From positions 1 to 63,395 of the forward strand of contig CADCMM010000005.1 of the NCBI GenBank assembly GCA_902802515.1: DNA of 63,395 nucleotides. The letters run 5' to 3'. Both the position numbers and the translations under genes were made by a program. The stretch's first letter is position 1; the number at the start of each line of letters is the position of its first letter. The notes beneath the pieces are model-generated. The model made no database searches, was not told the DNA's origin, and was given only the letters and a program-made list of their open reading frames with translations. This stretch comes from an uncultured Lachnospiraceae bacterium. Lineage in GTDB: Bacteria > Bacillota > Clostridia > Lachnospirales > Lachnospiraceae. Of the stretch, positions 1-8,943 are shown piece after piece.

Positions 1-164
1 GCAAACGCTTTTATCGCGAACGATGTCCGGGCAAATGTAACGCAGCAAAGTGAAGGTAGGAAACTATGTTTTCAGCAGACATTATTTCTTACAAGCCGTC
101 ATCACGTAGTGGGTGTTCCAAAAATCATAGACATAATTACATAGGAGAGATCGTCTTTCATCCA
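1..164. other. Left edge, unassigned
   Basis: No gene is recognised. The plus strand reads open for about 49 codons from base 1 to a TAG near 150. It could be the tail of a gene that starts outside the window, but it shows no family motif. Confidence 0.2.
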
Positions 165-198
165 TAAAAAGGGGCTGCCGTACAGCAGCCCCTTTTAT
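165..198 (-). terminator. Intrinsic terminator after the GH13 gene
   Basis: An 8-bp GC stem (GGGGCTGC with GCAGCCCC) is flanked by A residues on one side and T residues on the other. It can therefore end transcription in either direction. On the minus strand it lies about 60 bases after the GH13 stop codon. Confidence 0.85.
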
Positions 199-199
199 T

Positions 200-250
200 C
201 TCGTATTGGAAACTTCGTCTCCTATACGAGAAAGCCCTTCGGGCAAAGAT
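200..250. repeat. REP-like palindromic element, copy 1
   Basis: Two hairpins lie side by side: a CTCGTAT...ATACGAG stem around GGAAACTTCGTCTCC, then GCCCTTCGGGC. A nearly identical copy in the opposite orientation lies at 42025-42076, with two substitutions and one single-base indel. It sits between the GH13 stop and its terminator. An interspersed palindromic repeat is inferred. Confidence 0.65.
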
Positions 251-254
251 TCGT

Positions 255-2357
255 TTACTCCTGCATTGCCCGCAGTACCACAGCGGAGGTTCTCGGCAAA
301 AGCACCTTCAATTCTCCCCTCTCCACCTGGTATTCTTCCGGTTCTTCCGAAAAGCCGTCGGCATACGTATAAAAGATCCTGGTCATGCGCTGGTTCATGC
401 CTACCCCCGCAGGCCATACCTTCACCGTCAGCTCCCGCTCCTGGGCATTGTTATTGAATGCCACAATAATCTGCTCTTTCTGATCAAAGCGTCCATAGGC
501 GAGACAGTTATAGTCTGTCAGCAGGAATTTCAAAGAACCTCTGGCAAACACCGGGTATGCTTTGTGCAAACGTACCATAGCGCGGTGGAAGTCCAGCATC
601 AACCGATCCTCATGGCCCCAGGGATATGTGCGTCGGTTGTCCGGATCTGTGAAACCGCAGACGCCGGCCTCGTCTCCATAGTAGATCGTAGGCGCGCCGG
701 GCCAGGTCATCTGCATTACCACAGCCTCTCTCATCACCGCCGGGTCCACGCCCTCCTTTGCCGCGTCATAGTCAAACTGGTCACTACGTCCAACTTTGTG
801 ATTTGTCCTGGTCAGAAACCTGGAGTGATCGTGGTTGGACAGTTCGTTCATGGCCACCTGAAGGGATGGGCCCATAAAGCTGGCCATATGATAGCTCATG
901 GCGCCAGCAAAACTATCCGCATTTCCCAGCATTCCCTCATGGTAAGCATCGCTGTGTTTTTCCATACCTGTAAAGAACCAGGTAAGAGGTTCCATAAAAG
1001 CATCATAGTTCATCACCGTATCCCACTCATCGCCTTTCAGCCACGCTGCCGGATCTCCGTAATGCTCTGCTATAATAATGGCATTAGGATTGGCCTCTTT
1101 CACCGCCTCCCGGAACATCTTCCAGAATTTGTGATTATACTCGCTGGTCAGGCCAAGATCCGCCGCCACATCCAGACGCCAGCCATCCACATTATAAGGC
1201 GGAGAAACCCATTTTTTCGCGATTTTCATAATATATTCCACCAGTTTCGGGGAATTTTCAAAGTTCAGCTTCGGCAGGGTGTCATGTCCCCACCAGCCAT
1301 CATAAAACCGGTTGTAAGGCCATTCATGCTCATTATTGAAGTGGAAGAAGGTGCGGTAAGGACTCTCTGCCGAAACATAAGCTCCTTTTTCATACCCGGG
1401 CTGATGTTCATAAATACGCTCCTTATCCATCCATTTGTTAAAAGATCCGCAATGATTAAATACGCCATCCAAAATTACTTTCATGCCTCGCGCATGAATC
1501 TCCTCCACCAGTTGAACAAAAAATTGATTGCTGGCTTCCAGATTCTCTTTACGGGTCACGCGGTTGATGTAGCGGGTAGCCTGGGTATTTTCCTTTGCCC
1601 AATGAGGAAGAAGTTCTCCTTCATCCACCACGATTTTTCCAAAATGCGGATCAATATAATCGTAATCCTGGATATCATATTTATGATTGGAGGGAGAGAC
1701 AAACAGAGGATTAAAATAGATCACGTCTATGCCCAGTTCCTGCAGATAGTCCAGTTTCTGCCGCACTCCTTCCAGATCGCCGCCATAGAATTTTTGTACA
1801 TCCAGTCCCAGAGGCCTGGCGTTCCAGTCCATGATCCGGCGGGCGGGCTGATCAACATAGATGTACTCATTATTTAATACATCATTGGTACGGTCGCCGT
1901 TATAAAAACGATCCGTATAAATCTGATACATCACCGCGCCTTTTGCCCAGTCCGGTGTAGAAAATCCCGGCTGAAGGCAGAAGGAATGTCCATCGCTCAG
2001 ATCTTTGGTTACCCCCAACTTGTTATAAAAGCAGTATGTTTTTCCGCTCTTTACCTCGAAGAAATAGCGAAACGCCTCCTGCTCCAATGCAACTTCAATC
2101 TTATAATAATCAAAATCCTCCGAAGAATAATCATACTCCATCGGTTCCTTCATCGGCCCGCTGATCAAATAAACCTCATCTACATTATCCTTCGCTGTAC
2201 GGAAACGTATCGTGACCCGATCTCCCGGCATCGGTTCCATGGGGTTTACATAATTTTCTGTCTCATCGCTGAAAAGTGCATCCACATTTAACACCGGCCG
2301 CATCTGAAGTATATATTTGGCAGCTCTTAATATCTGCTCATAGCTTTTCTGGTTCAT
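255..2357 (-). CDS. GH13 alpha-glycosidase (neopullulanase / cyclomaltodextrinase-like)
   Basis: This is a cytoplasmic alpha-glucan hydrolase, since no signal peptide is seen. About 120 N-terminal residues look like the accessory beta domain of neopullulanase-type enzymes. The GH13 barrel follows with all four conserved regions: DGVFNH, GWRLDVAAD (nucleophile Asp), IIIAEHYGD (acid/base Glu) and LSNHDHSRF. At 700 residues it has a usual length for enzymes acting on maltodextrins or pullulan; the exact substrate cannot be told. The start at 2357 has GGGAGGA seven bases upstream; another ATG at 2378 lacks such a site. It appears to be a single-gene unit with terminators on both sides. Confidence 0.93.
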   Translation of the reverse strand: MNQKSYEQILRAAKYILQMRPVLNVDALFSDETENYVNPMEPMPGDRVTIRFRTAKDNVDEVYLISGPMKEPMEYDYSSEDFDYYKIEVALEQEAFRYFFEVKSGKTYCFYNKLGVTKDLSDGHSFCLQPGFSTPDWAKGAVMYQIYTDRFYNGDRTNDVLNNEYIYVDQPARRIMDWNARPLGLDVQKFYGGDLEGVRQKLDYLQELGIDVIYFNPLFVSPSNHKYDIQDYDYIDPHFGKIVVDEGELLPHWAKENTQATRYINRVTRKENLEASNQFFVQLVEEIHARGMKVILDGVFNHCGSFNKWMDKERIYEHQPGYEKGAYVSAESPYRTFFHFNNEHEWPYNRFYDGWWGHDTLPKLNFENSPKLVEYIMKIAKKWVSPPYNVDGWRLDVAADLGLTSEYNHKFWKMFREAVKEANPNAIIIAEHYGDPAAWLKGDEWDTVMNYDAFMEPLTWFFTGMEKHSDAYHEGMLGNADSFAGAMSYHMASFMGPSLQVAMNELSNHDHSRFLTRTNHKVGRSDQFDYDAAKEGVDPAVMREAVVMQMTWPGAPTIYYGDEAGVCGFTDPDNRRTYPWGHEDRLMLDFHRAMVRLHKAYPVFARGSLKFLLTDYNCLAYGRFDQKEQIIVAFNNNAQERELTVKVWPAGVGMNQRMTRIFYTYADGFSEEPEEYQVERGELKVLLPRTSAVVLRAMQE

Positions 2358-2400
2358 CAGCCAATCCTCCCTCGTCATTATCCTTCGTCAATACTATATT

Positions 2401-2429
2401 ATTTTAATACACAACCTTTCTTTCCACAA
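2401..2429 (-). promoter_or_regulatory. Possible promoter of the GH13 gene
   Basis: TTGTGG and TAAAAT are separated by 17 bases, about 45 bases before the chosen GH13 start. The -35 box is only a moderate match, so transcription could instead come from the promoter-like site near 2564 through the hairpin at 2468. Confidence 0.35.
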
Positions 2430-2467
2430 GAACAAAAAAGAGATACTTTTTGCAGTGTAAAGACAGT

Positions 2468-2499
2468 AAAAAAGACAGCATTTATAGCTGTCTTTTTTG
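2468..2499 (-). terminator. Terminator downstream of ftsH
   Basis: AAAAAAGACAGC pairs with GCTGTCTTTTTT around a 7-base loop. The T-runs on both sides make it bidirectional. It could end the ftsH operon, end a small RNA, or act as an attenuator ahead of the GH13 gene. Confidence 0.85.
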
Positions 2500-2558
2500 G
2501 AGAAGGTATTTCTCTTATGGGGTGTAGCAAAAACTATATAATGTATTGGGGGGTTTTA
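2468..2558 (-). ncRNA. Candidate C-rich small RNA or leader
   Basis: On the minus strand a TATAAT box at 2564-2569 is followed by a stretch with two C-runs (CCCCCC and CACCCC). A small GAGAA/TTCTC hairpin comes next, then the strong terminator. This unpaired C-rich part plus terminator resembles small RNAs that bind Shine-Dalgarno sequences. It could equally be a regulated leader of the GH13 gene. The -35 box is weak. Confidence 0.35.
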
Positions 2559-2672
2559 CGGGAATTATAATAGCACATGTTGCGAAATAAGTGTGCACAA
2601 ACTTCACAATTTTTTTTCGTCATTTTTGTGCAGTATTCTCATTTGTTTTTTGGCACTTTCTACAATAATTCG

Positions 2673-4478
2673 TCAAAATAGTGCCTCAAACTCCTCCCTG
2701 GTAATTTTTTCTTTCTCCATCAGAAGAGCCGCGCTGCTGTGCAGTACATTTTCATGTTCCATAATAATGGACTTCGCTTTCGTGTATGCCTCATCAATGA
2801 TGCGTTTTACTTCCTCATCGATAATGGTAGCTATCCGTTCTCCGTAGGCTCTGGTATGAGCCAGATCTCTTCCAATAAAAATCTCATCATCCTCCTGATC
2901 ATAATTGATCAGACCAAGTTTTTCCGACATACCGAATTTTGTCACCATTGCTCTGGCAATCCCGGTGGCCTGCTTGATATCCTGGGAAGCTCCGGTAGTT
3001 ACATCTCCCATCACCAATTCCTCTGCCACGCGTCCACCCAGACTCACTATGATATTCTCAAACATCTGATTTTTTGTGTTGAACATCTCATCTTTTTCGG
3101 GCAGCGGCATAGTGTAGCCCGCCGCTCCACGGCCAGTGGGAATGATGGAAACCGTGTGAACCGGCCCCACCGTGGGCAGTACATGGAACAAAATAGCATG
3201 TCCGGACTCATGGTAAGCAGTGATGCGCTTTTCTTTATCCGAAATAATGCGGCTCTTTTTCTCTGCACCTATGCCCACCTTGATAAAGGCCTTATTGATA
3301 TCTTCCTGAATAATATACCCACGATGCTGCTTGGCCGCCATAATGGCTGCTTCATTCATCAGATTCTCCAGATCCGCTCCGGTAAATCCGGCGGTGGTTC
3401 TGGCAACTTCCTCCAGTTTCACATCATCCCCCAGAGGTTTTCCGTTGGAATGCACTTTCAGGATTTCTTCTCTGCCTTTAATATCCGGGCGTCCTACAGC
3501 CACCTGACGGTCAAAACGTCCCGGCCTTAGAATAGCCGGATCCAGAATATCAACGCGGTTGGTGGCTGCCATCACGATAATTCCCTGGTTGACCCCAAAA
3601 CCGTCCATCTCCACCAACAATTGGTTCAGCGTCTGTTCCCTTTCATCATGGCCGCCCCCCATACCGGTACCGCGGCGTCTAGCCACTGCGTCAATCTCGT
3701 CTATAAATACAATACAGGGCTGATGTTTCTTTGCATCCTCAAACAGATCGCGCACACGGGATGCTCCTACGCCAACAAACATTTCCACAAAATCAGAACC
3801 TGAAATGCTGAAGAAAGGTACCCCTGCCTCACCGGCCACCGCTTTGGCCAGCAATGTTTTACCGGTTCCTGGAGGGCCTACCAAAATCACCCCTTTGGGA
3901 ATTCTGGCTCCCACTTTCAGGAATTTTTCCGGTTCTTTCAGAAATTCTACCAGTTCCTGCAAATCCTCTTTTTCTTCTTTCAGACCGGCTACATCTTTAA
4001 AAAACACTCGTTTGGAATCCGGTGTTACCATACGGGCACGGCTTCGTCCAAAATTCATCATCCTGGCATTGTTTCCCCCTGTCTGTCGGTTCATCATTGC
4101 CATGAAAAACACGAAAAAAACAACCATCAAAAGAATCGGCAGAATTGTTGTAAGAAAAATGCTGTCCTTCTCCACCGCCTCAATGGTTACTGCCACGCTG
4201 TCATACTCCTCAAGCAGTTTCTGCACTTCAGCAACGTCCAGCACATTTACGGAAGCGTCTGAACCATCTCTGGCTGTAATACGCAATACGCCTGTAGGCA
4301 CTTCCTGGTTTGGTTGAATATCAACCGCTGCCACCTGCCCTGCCTCCAGCCGTCTCTGGAATTCTTTATAAGTAATATCCGGCCTGAGGCTGAAACTGTT
4401 CCTGAGGCTGAACGCCAGGAGTATCAGCATCACCCCCACCAGCATGTAAAATCCTATTCCTCTTGCATTTCTGTTCAA
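2673..4478 (-). CDS. ftsH: ATP-dependent zinc metalloprotease FtsH
   Basis: This is a membrane-anchored AAA+ protease that degrades misfolded and regulatory membrane proteins. Two N-terminal membrane segments (about residues 9-27 and 108-128) flank the extracytoplasmic FtsH domain. The Walker A motif GPPGTGKT is at 201-208, Walker B is IVFIDEID, the second region of homology is present, and the zinc motif HESGH is near 425. The 601 residues are normal. The start codon is TTG: AAAGGAG lies 10 bases before it and the nearby ATG is out of frame. It is the last gene of the cluster, 39 bases after hpt, an order conserved in Firmicutes. Confidence 0.97.
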   Translation of the reverse strand: MNRNARGIGFYMLVGVMLILLAFSLRNSFSLRPDITYKEFQRRLEAGQVAAVDIQPNQEVPTGVLRITARDGSDASVNVLDVAEVQKLLEEYDSVAVTIEAVEKDSIFLTTILPILLMVVFFVFFMAMMNRQTGGNNARMMNFGRSRARMVTPDSKRVFFKDVAGLKEEKEDLQELVEFLKEPEKFLKVGARIPKGVILVGPPGTGKTLLAKAVAGEAGVPFFSISGSDFVEMFVGVGASRVRDLFEDAKKHQPCIVFIDEIDAVARRRGTGMGGGHDEREQTLNQLLVEMDGFGVNQGIIVMAATNRVDILDPAILRPGRFDRQVAVGRPDIKGREEILKVHSNGKPLGDDVKLEEVARTTAGFTGADLENLMNEAAIMAAKQHRGYIIQEDINKAFIKVGIGAEKKSRIISDKEKRITAYHESGHAILFHVLPTVGPVHTVSIIPTGRGAAGYTMPLPEKDEMFNTKNQMFENIIVSLGGRVAEELVMGDVTTGASQDIKQATGIARAMVTKFGMSEKLGLINYDQEDDEIFIGRDLAHTRAYGERIATIIDEEVKRIIDEAYTKAKSIIMEHENVLHSSAALLMEKEKITREEFEALF

Positions 4479-4517
4479 TTGATATATACTCCTTTCCTTT
4501 CAATGTTTGAAAAAAGC

Positions 4518-5039
4518 TTACGGCGAGATCACTCCGATATATGGAAGATTGCGGTAGCGCTGGGCATAATCAAGACCATAGCCCACTACAAACTTATCCG
4601 GTATCTGAAACCCGGTATAATCCACTTTTACTTCTCGCACTCTGCGCTCCGGTTTGTCCAAAAGCGTGCACAAGCGCAGGCTGGCAGGATTCCGTTTACC
4701 CAGATTTTCCAACAAATAACTGAGGGTGCGGCCAGAATCGATAATATCTTCAATCACTATGACATTTTTTCCCTCCAAAGCTTCATCCAGGTCTTTCACC
4801 AATTTCACCACACCACTGGATCTGGTGTCATCGCCGTAGCTGCTTACAGACATAAAATCCATTGTTACCGGAACTGTAATCCTCTTGGCCAGTTCGCAGG
4901 TAAAAAAGATACTTCCTTTCAGTATACAGATCAAATGGACGCAAAGATCCTTGTAATCCTCACTTATCTGGGCTGCCAGTTCCGCGATTCTGAAGTTTAC
5001 TTCTTCCTCAGATATCAATACACGAATGTCTTCTTTCAT
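4518..5039 (-). CDS. hpt: Hypoxanthine phosphoribosyltransferase
   Basis: It makes IMP or GMP from hypoxanthine or guanine plus PRPP in purine salvage. The PRPP-binding motif VIVIEDIIDSGRT lies in the middle, and the 173 residues match the family. It sits between tilS and ftsH as in Bacillus. The ribosome site is weak (AAGG), and the 79 bases between it and tilS can form competing hairpins, so its expression may be tuned separately from tilS. Confidence 0.96.
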   Translation of the reverse strand: MKEDIRVLISEEEVNFRIAELAAQISEDYKDLCVHLICILKGSIFFTCELAKRITVPVTMDFMSVSSYGDDTRSSGVVKLVKDLDEALEGKNVIVIEDIIDSGRTLSYLLENLGKRNPASLRLCTLLDKPERRVREVKVDYTGFQIPDKFVVGYGLDYAQRYRNLPYIGVISP

Positions 5040-5054
5040 TTTTTGTACCTTGCC

Positions 5055-5128
5055 GCAGGCATGGTGCTCATCGGTGACGTGCCTGCCGCGGCACCGATGA
5101 AAGTTTGAAAGCGTACTTTCAAACTTTC
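5055..5128 (-). promoter_or_regulatory. Overlapping hairpins between tilS and hpt
   Basis: Three perfect inverted repeats are packed together. GCAGGCA (5055-5061) pairs with TGCCTGC (5080-5086). TCATCGGTG (5068-5076) pairs with CACCGATGA (5092-5100). GAAAGTTTGAAAG (5099-5111) pairs with CTTTCAAACTTTC (5116-5128). The first two interleave and cannot form together. The third covers the tilS stop codon. No U-run follows, so simple termination is not obvious; RNA processing or attenuation is possible. Confidence 0.6.
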
Positions 5129-6558
5129 TCCTCCATCATCTGTATTTTCAGCAAATTCCCTGTCGTTTCCGTAACTTTTGCTGCTTCGCTGATGCGCTCG
5201 CCAACCACCCACAGAATATGAGATCCCTGAGCCACCAGAAGAATACTGTCTCTTACCTCTCGGGGAATCTTGCGGTCAATCAGATAGTCTTTCAGTTTCT
5301 TTTTTCCGCCCTCCCGGTTTACAATCAGATAATCTCCCGTTTTTCTGGTTCTTAAACAGACATCTTTACTAATTGTATCATAAGCTAACCATTTCGTGAA
5401 CTTTTTTTCCGGAAAACCCTTTATATTTTCTGTTTTCCTGAGATATTCCACATGAAAGCGCGCTCCGTGATATTCGTAGTCCCCATCATCAGGCAGCGCG
5501 CAAATATCCGTCTCTATTTTTTCCATCCGCAAAGTTCTGGTATTTCCTTCTGTCCCTGAGATTTTCTCAAGGAGCATCACTTCCCGCTGCCGCACAGCCT
5601 CTATTCCCGGAAGATCCATCCGCTTTCCGCAGGGCATCAATGCCAAACGCTTCAGATCCTCAATATGGCCTGCTGTGTAATCTTTCAATCCCTGCTGGCG
5701 CATCAGTTCCCGGATACACCGGCGCAATACGTATTCCTGAAGCACCTCCTCCGCAGCGTTAAACTTTGGAAGAAAAATCTCTATCCTGCCGTCAGCTATA
5801 CTTACACAACTTTCCTGTAATTCCCCCGCCTGTCTCAGCAGATAGTTTTCCACCTTCTGCACGCGCAAGGCAGCTTCCGCAATGTGTTTCCCAGCTTCGC
5901 GGTTTATCCCCTGCTCCAGTTCAGGTAATATCTGCAGCCTAAGTTTATTTCTGGTATAGTCTGTTTTCAGATTTGTGCCGTCCGTGCGGTATGACAGGTT
6001 TCTCTTTCTAATCCGGTCTTCAATCTCTGCTCTGGATAGAAACAGCAATGGACGGATAATATTATCCCGCACCGGATATATGCCTCCCATCCCCCGCAGC
6101 CCGCTTCCTCTGGACAGGTTCAGCAGCACCGTTTCCGCCTGGTCATTTTGATTATGGGCCACGGCGATTTTATCTGCATTCCACTCTGCACACCATCGCT
6201 GAAAGATACCATACCTGGCCTTTCGACCGGCCTCCTCCACCGATAATCCTTCCTCCTTTGCCAGAGCGGTCACATCTACCCGTTCCACCTGGCAGGGAAT
6301 CTTCCAGGATTCACATAATTGTTCTACAAATCTGGCGTCTTCCAGACTTTCTTGTCCCCGGATGCCATGCTCTACATGGACTACCATAATGGAAAAAGGC
6401 AATTCTTGCTGATATGACCTCAGGACATCCAACAGACATACCGAATCCGCACCCCCGGAAACTCCGACAATCACCCGCTCTCCCGGCGCGATCATTTTAT
6501 ATTCTGTTATAGCCTGTACCACTTTCCGGTAGACTCCGTCCCTGACCGCCACCGTCAT
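5119..6558 (-). CDS. tilS: tRNA(Ile)-lysidine synthase TilS
   Basis: It attaches lysine to C34 of the AUA-reading isoleucine tRNA, an essential reaction. The N-terminal PP-loop VSGGADSVCLLDVL is followed by the KIAVAHNQNDQAET segment and TilS substrate-binding and C-terminal domains, about 479 residues in all. The start is uncertain: GTG at 6561, ATG at 6558 and GTG at 6552 are close together, and AAGAAGG is best spaced for 6552. It lies 20 bases after spoIIE, probably co-transcribed. Confidence 0.95.
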   Translation of the reverse strand: MTVAVRDGVYRKVVQAITEYKMIAPGERVIVGVSGGADSVCLLDVLRSYQQELPFSIMVVHVEHGIRGQESLEDARFVEQLCESWKIPCQVERVDVTALAKEEGLSVEEAGRKARYGIFQRWCAEWNADKIAVAHNQNDQAETVLLNLSRGSGLRGMGGIYPVRDNIIRPLLFLSRAEIEDRIRKRNLSYRTDGTNLKTDYTRNKLRLQILPELEQGINREAGKHIAEAALRVQKVENYLLRQAGELQESCVSIADGRIEIFLPKFNAAEEVLQEYVLRRCIRELMRQQGLKDYTAGHIEDLKRLALMPCGKRMDLPGIEAVRQREVMLLEKISGTEGNTRTLRMEKIETDICALPDDGDYEYHGARFHVEYLRKTENIKGFPEKKFTKWLAYDTISKDVCLRTRKTGDYLIVNREGGKKKLKDYLIDRKIPREVRDSILLVAQGSHILWVVGERISEAAKVTETTGNLLKIQMMEEKV

Positions 6559-6578
6559 CACCTTCTTTCGTACCTCTG

Positions 6579-8066
6579 TTACTTCTTTTCCCAGATCAGT
6601 CCCACCAGTACGGTCATATCATCCCGCACCTGAAATCTCTGCCGGATCAGAATCTGTTCCAACAGCCTGGAGGCAAGCTCCCTGGCATTATTATTCCTGG
6701 TTTTTAAGATAAGTTCCCGCAGCTGCTCTTCCCGGTTTTCCTCAGGAAGCGCATCCGCCACGCCATCTGTCATCATGATTATCATGTCCCCTGAAACCAA
6801 CTGACGTTCTGTAGTCTCATAATCCACGATCTGCAGGATCCCTGCCGGGAGCGCCCCGCAGGAAATTACCTCCAGCAGTTCTCCATGACAGATATAGGTC
6901 GGACTGGCCCCCTGCTTTATCATGCTGCACTTACCATTATATAAATCCACCATGCACAAATCAATAGTAGAAAACATTCTCCTGTGATCTTGCAGCACCA
7001 TGGATGAATTGATCATCCTTACCGCCGTATCCTGAGAAAATCCGGCATCCAGAAACTTTTCCAGCAATTCAATGACCTTCTCACTCTCCCGACAGGCCTC
7101 CACTCCGCTGCCCATTCCGTCCGCCAGGCTCATCACTACCTGTCCGCAGTCTCCCTGCCAGAATGCGAAGTTGTCTCCTGACACCAGCTCTCCCTCCCGG
7201 GTCATACGGGCAATACCGCAAAACATTTCAAACTCCGTATCTGTAATATAATGAAAAGTATCATACTCTTTTTTTACCGTCAACCGGCAGTCTCTGGCAG
7301 GTATCATGCGATATCCTAATACACCTGTCAAAATTTCTGACAAATCCTTTGCCTGGACGCAGCTCCCATCCTCAATGCGCATGGTAATGTAGAATTCCGG
7401 ATGATCCTCCTCCCGACTGAAGATCCACGCATTCAGACACTGGATTTTTTCATATCGCAGTTCTTTCTTCAGGCGCAAAAATTCCTTTTCCTTCAGACCT
7501 CTGATCTGATAGATGCGTTCCGCCATCTGCTGCAGAAGCTGCGCGGTATCCTGAATCTGTTCCCCGGCCGCCGCCCGTTGTTCCAGAAGCCGATTGTTCC
7601 ACATCATTTGTAGTCTCTCCTGCATAAATACTTTTTCCAGGTTCCGCATAAATTTCTCGCCCTGGATACAGTATGATTGAAATTCCCTTACATCTTCGGA
7701 GTGGAGACCATCGCTGTTTTCCACCTCTTTCAGACACTGGAAAATCCTTCTCCCTGTCTCGTAGTACCGTTCCGACCAGCACTCTTCCCTCTGCGGGCAA
7801 TGAACGCACATCTCGTCCCGCATGTGTCCGAAGATATGCTCTACCTCTTCATCTCCGAAATGTTCTTTCTTCTTTGGCATTTCCTGATAGCTCTCCGCCA
7901 GACGCCAGAATGCCTCCGCATACCGCTCCACATACTCTCTTCCGGGTGCTGCGGACAGTTGCATCATCGTCTGCTCCCTGGGCAGCGAATTCAGCAAAAA
8001 TCTCCCCAGCTCCAGCAACATCCAGAAACCGCTGACAATAAGCGCAGCCGCCACAAACTCTACCAT
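6579..8066 (-). CDS. spoIIE: SpoIIE-type PP2C phosphatase with one membrane segment
   Basis: SpoIIE dephosphorylates the anti-anti-sigma factor SpoIIAA and so activates sigma-F in the forespore. The C-terminal half holds the PP2C domain with DGMGSG, MMTDGVADA and a final DDMTVLVG, the acidic metal-binding positions of SpoIIE. The middle has a coiled linker and the cysteine motif CVHCPQREECW found in SpoIIE region II. Only one hydrophobic segment (residues 3-27) is present, where classical SpoIIE has ten and about 800 residues. ATG at 8066 has GGGAGGGG upstream and a promoter directly before it, so no further N-terminus is hidden. Confidence 0.9.
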   Translation of the reverse strand: MVEFVAAALIVSGFWMLLELGRFLLNSLPREQTMMQLSAAPGREYVERYAEAFWRLAESYQEMPKKKEHFGDEEVEHIFGHMRDEMCVHCPQREECWSERYYETGRRIFQCLKEVENSDGLHSEDVREFQSYCIQGEKFMRNLEKVFMQERLQMMWNNRLLEQRAAAGEQIQDTAQLLQQMAERIYQIRGLKEKEFLRLKKELRYEKIQCLNAWIFSREEDHPEFYITMRIEDGSCVQAKDLSEILTGVLGYRMIPARDCRLTVKKEYDTFHYITDTEFEMFCGIARMTREGELVSGDNFAFWQGDCGQVVMSLADGMGSGVEACRESEKVIELLEKFLDAGFSQDTAVRMINSSMVLQDHRRMFSTIDLCMVDLYNGKCSMIKQGASPTYICHGELLEVISCGALPAGILQIVDYETTERQLVSGDMIIMMTDGVADALPEENREEQLRELILKTRNNNARELASRLLEQILIRQRFQVRDDMTVLVGLIWEKK

Positions 8067-8117
8067 TTGAACCCCTCCCGCAAATGTTTCCTGTGAAGCT
8101 GATCCTCACAGATTCTC

Positions 8118-8150
8118 ATTATACGGCAAAGAGATTGCATTTTTTGTCAT
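8118..8150 (-). promoter_or_regulatory. spoIIE promoter with 21-bp spacer and a Spo0A-like box
   Basis: ATGACA (8145-8150) and TATAAT (8118-8123) are exactly 21 bases apart, too far for ordinary sigma-A. Spo0A-activated sigma-A promoters such as Bacillus spoIIE are known for 21-22 bp spacing. TGACAAA (8143-8149), close to the 0A box TGTCGAA, overlaps the -35. Control by Spo0A is inferred. Confidence 0.65.
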
Positions 8151-8171
8151 ATATGGAAGACAGATATGAGA

Positions 8172-8209
8172 AAAAAAGATAAGAGATGAGCACATTTGTC
8201 TCATCTCTT
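8172..8209 (-). terminator. Terminator after divIC
   Basis: A 10-bp stem, AAGAGATGAG with CTCATCTCTT, is followed on the minus strand by a run of seven T. It overlaps the divIC stop codon and separates the upstream cluster from the spoIIE promoter. Confidence 0.85.
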
Positions 8210-8513
8210 AATCGGCAGCCCGAAATATCATTTCGTCTTCGTACACCAGCCCAAACTTCTCTCTGGCCACTTTTTCCACATATTCTTTTGTATGTGTATA
8301 CTCCGGCATCTTTTCAATTTCTTCTGCCCGGACATTTTCCAACTCTATCGCTTCATTCAGCTGTGCGATCTGTTGTGCATATGCTGCGTTTTTCGCTTCC
8401 AGGCGATGACTCTGGAGCAGCATCACGCAGAGCAAGGCTGCCACCACCAGAGCAATCCCTGCCATGCCGCGGCGATTGCTGCTACTGGCACGCTTTCTTT
8501 GCTTCTTCGTCAT
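8208..8513 (-). CDS. divIC: Septum formation initiator, DivIC/FtsB family
   Basis: This is a small bitopic divisome protein that works with FtsL and DivIB at the septum. A basic cytoplasmic tail is followed by one membrane segment (about residues 18-36), a coiled coil, and the family motif KEYVEKVAREKFGLVYEDE. It has 101 residues from the ATG; a TTG two codons earlier is possible. It overlaps the end of yabQ, indicating translational coupling, in the usual yabP-yabQ-divIC order. Confidence 0.93.
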   Translation of the reverse strand: MTKKQRKRASSSNRRGMAGIALVVAALLCVMLLQSHRLEAKNAAYAQQIAQLNEAIELENVRAEEIEKMPEYTHTKEYVEKVAREKFGLVYEDEMIFRAAD

Positions 8514-8515
8514 AG

Positions 8516-8941
8516 TCAAACATTCCCCTCTCGGTTACTGTTTCCAGTGTATGCTTTTCTGACAAATTTTGCAACTGTTTTTTGTCGAAATATATCTAAT
8601 TTTTTATATGTCCACACAAACAAGCTGACAATTCTGCAAAGTGCTTCCGAAATCCCCTTCACTACCCATCTGCTGGCTATCTTGTGATACAGCAGCATTC
8701 CCAGTGCCATGGCAGCCGCCGTATACAGCCGAAGGATCCCATCCTGGTATAGAAAGATCAGTACAAAAGTCCTGAGTGCCGCCGCGCACCAGAAAACAAA
8801 ATCCTCCAATCCGGTCCACAGCGGTCCATGAGAAACGGCGATTCGCCAGGAACGCAGCACGTCGCTGCAAAGCAAAAGGCATATACCATGAAGGACAAAG
8901 AGAACAAATACCCTGCTTTCTAATCGGATTATCTCGCTCAT
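8516..8941 (-). CDS. yabQ: Spore cortex biosynthesis protein YabQ
   Basis: This is a sporulation membrane protein needed for cortex formation in Bacillus. Four hydrophobic segments lie in the first 95 residues, followed by a basic tail. Identification rests on this layout, the 141-residue length and the position between yabP and divIC. The spacing to yabP is two bases. Confidence 0.88.
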   Translation of the reverse strand: MSEIIRLESRVFVLFVLHGICLLLCSDVLRSWRIAVSHGPLWTGLEDFVFWCAAALRTFVLIFLYQDGILRLYTAAAMALGMLLYHKIASRWVVKGISEALCRIVSLFVWTYKKLDIFRQKTVAKFVRKAYTGNSNREGNV

Positions 8942-8943
8942 GA

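Noticed and set aside
564..1877. Plus-strand open frame of 437 codons
   Set aside because: It is antisense to the GH13 gene, which has all catalytic motifs on the other strand; no ribosome site or family pattern.
4314..5108. Plus-strand open frame over ftsH and hpt
   Set aside because: It overlaps two firmly identified genes and shows no protein family features.
7673..8096. Plus-strand frames inside spoIIE
   Set aside because: Overlap with the SpoIIE coding sequence and its ribosome site; no motifs.
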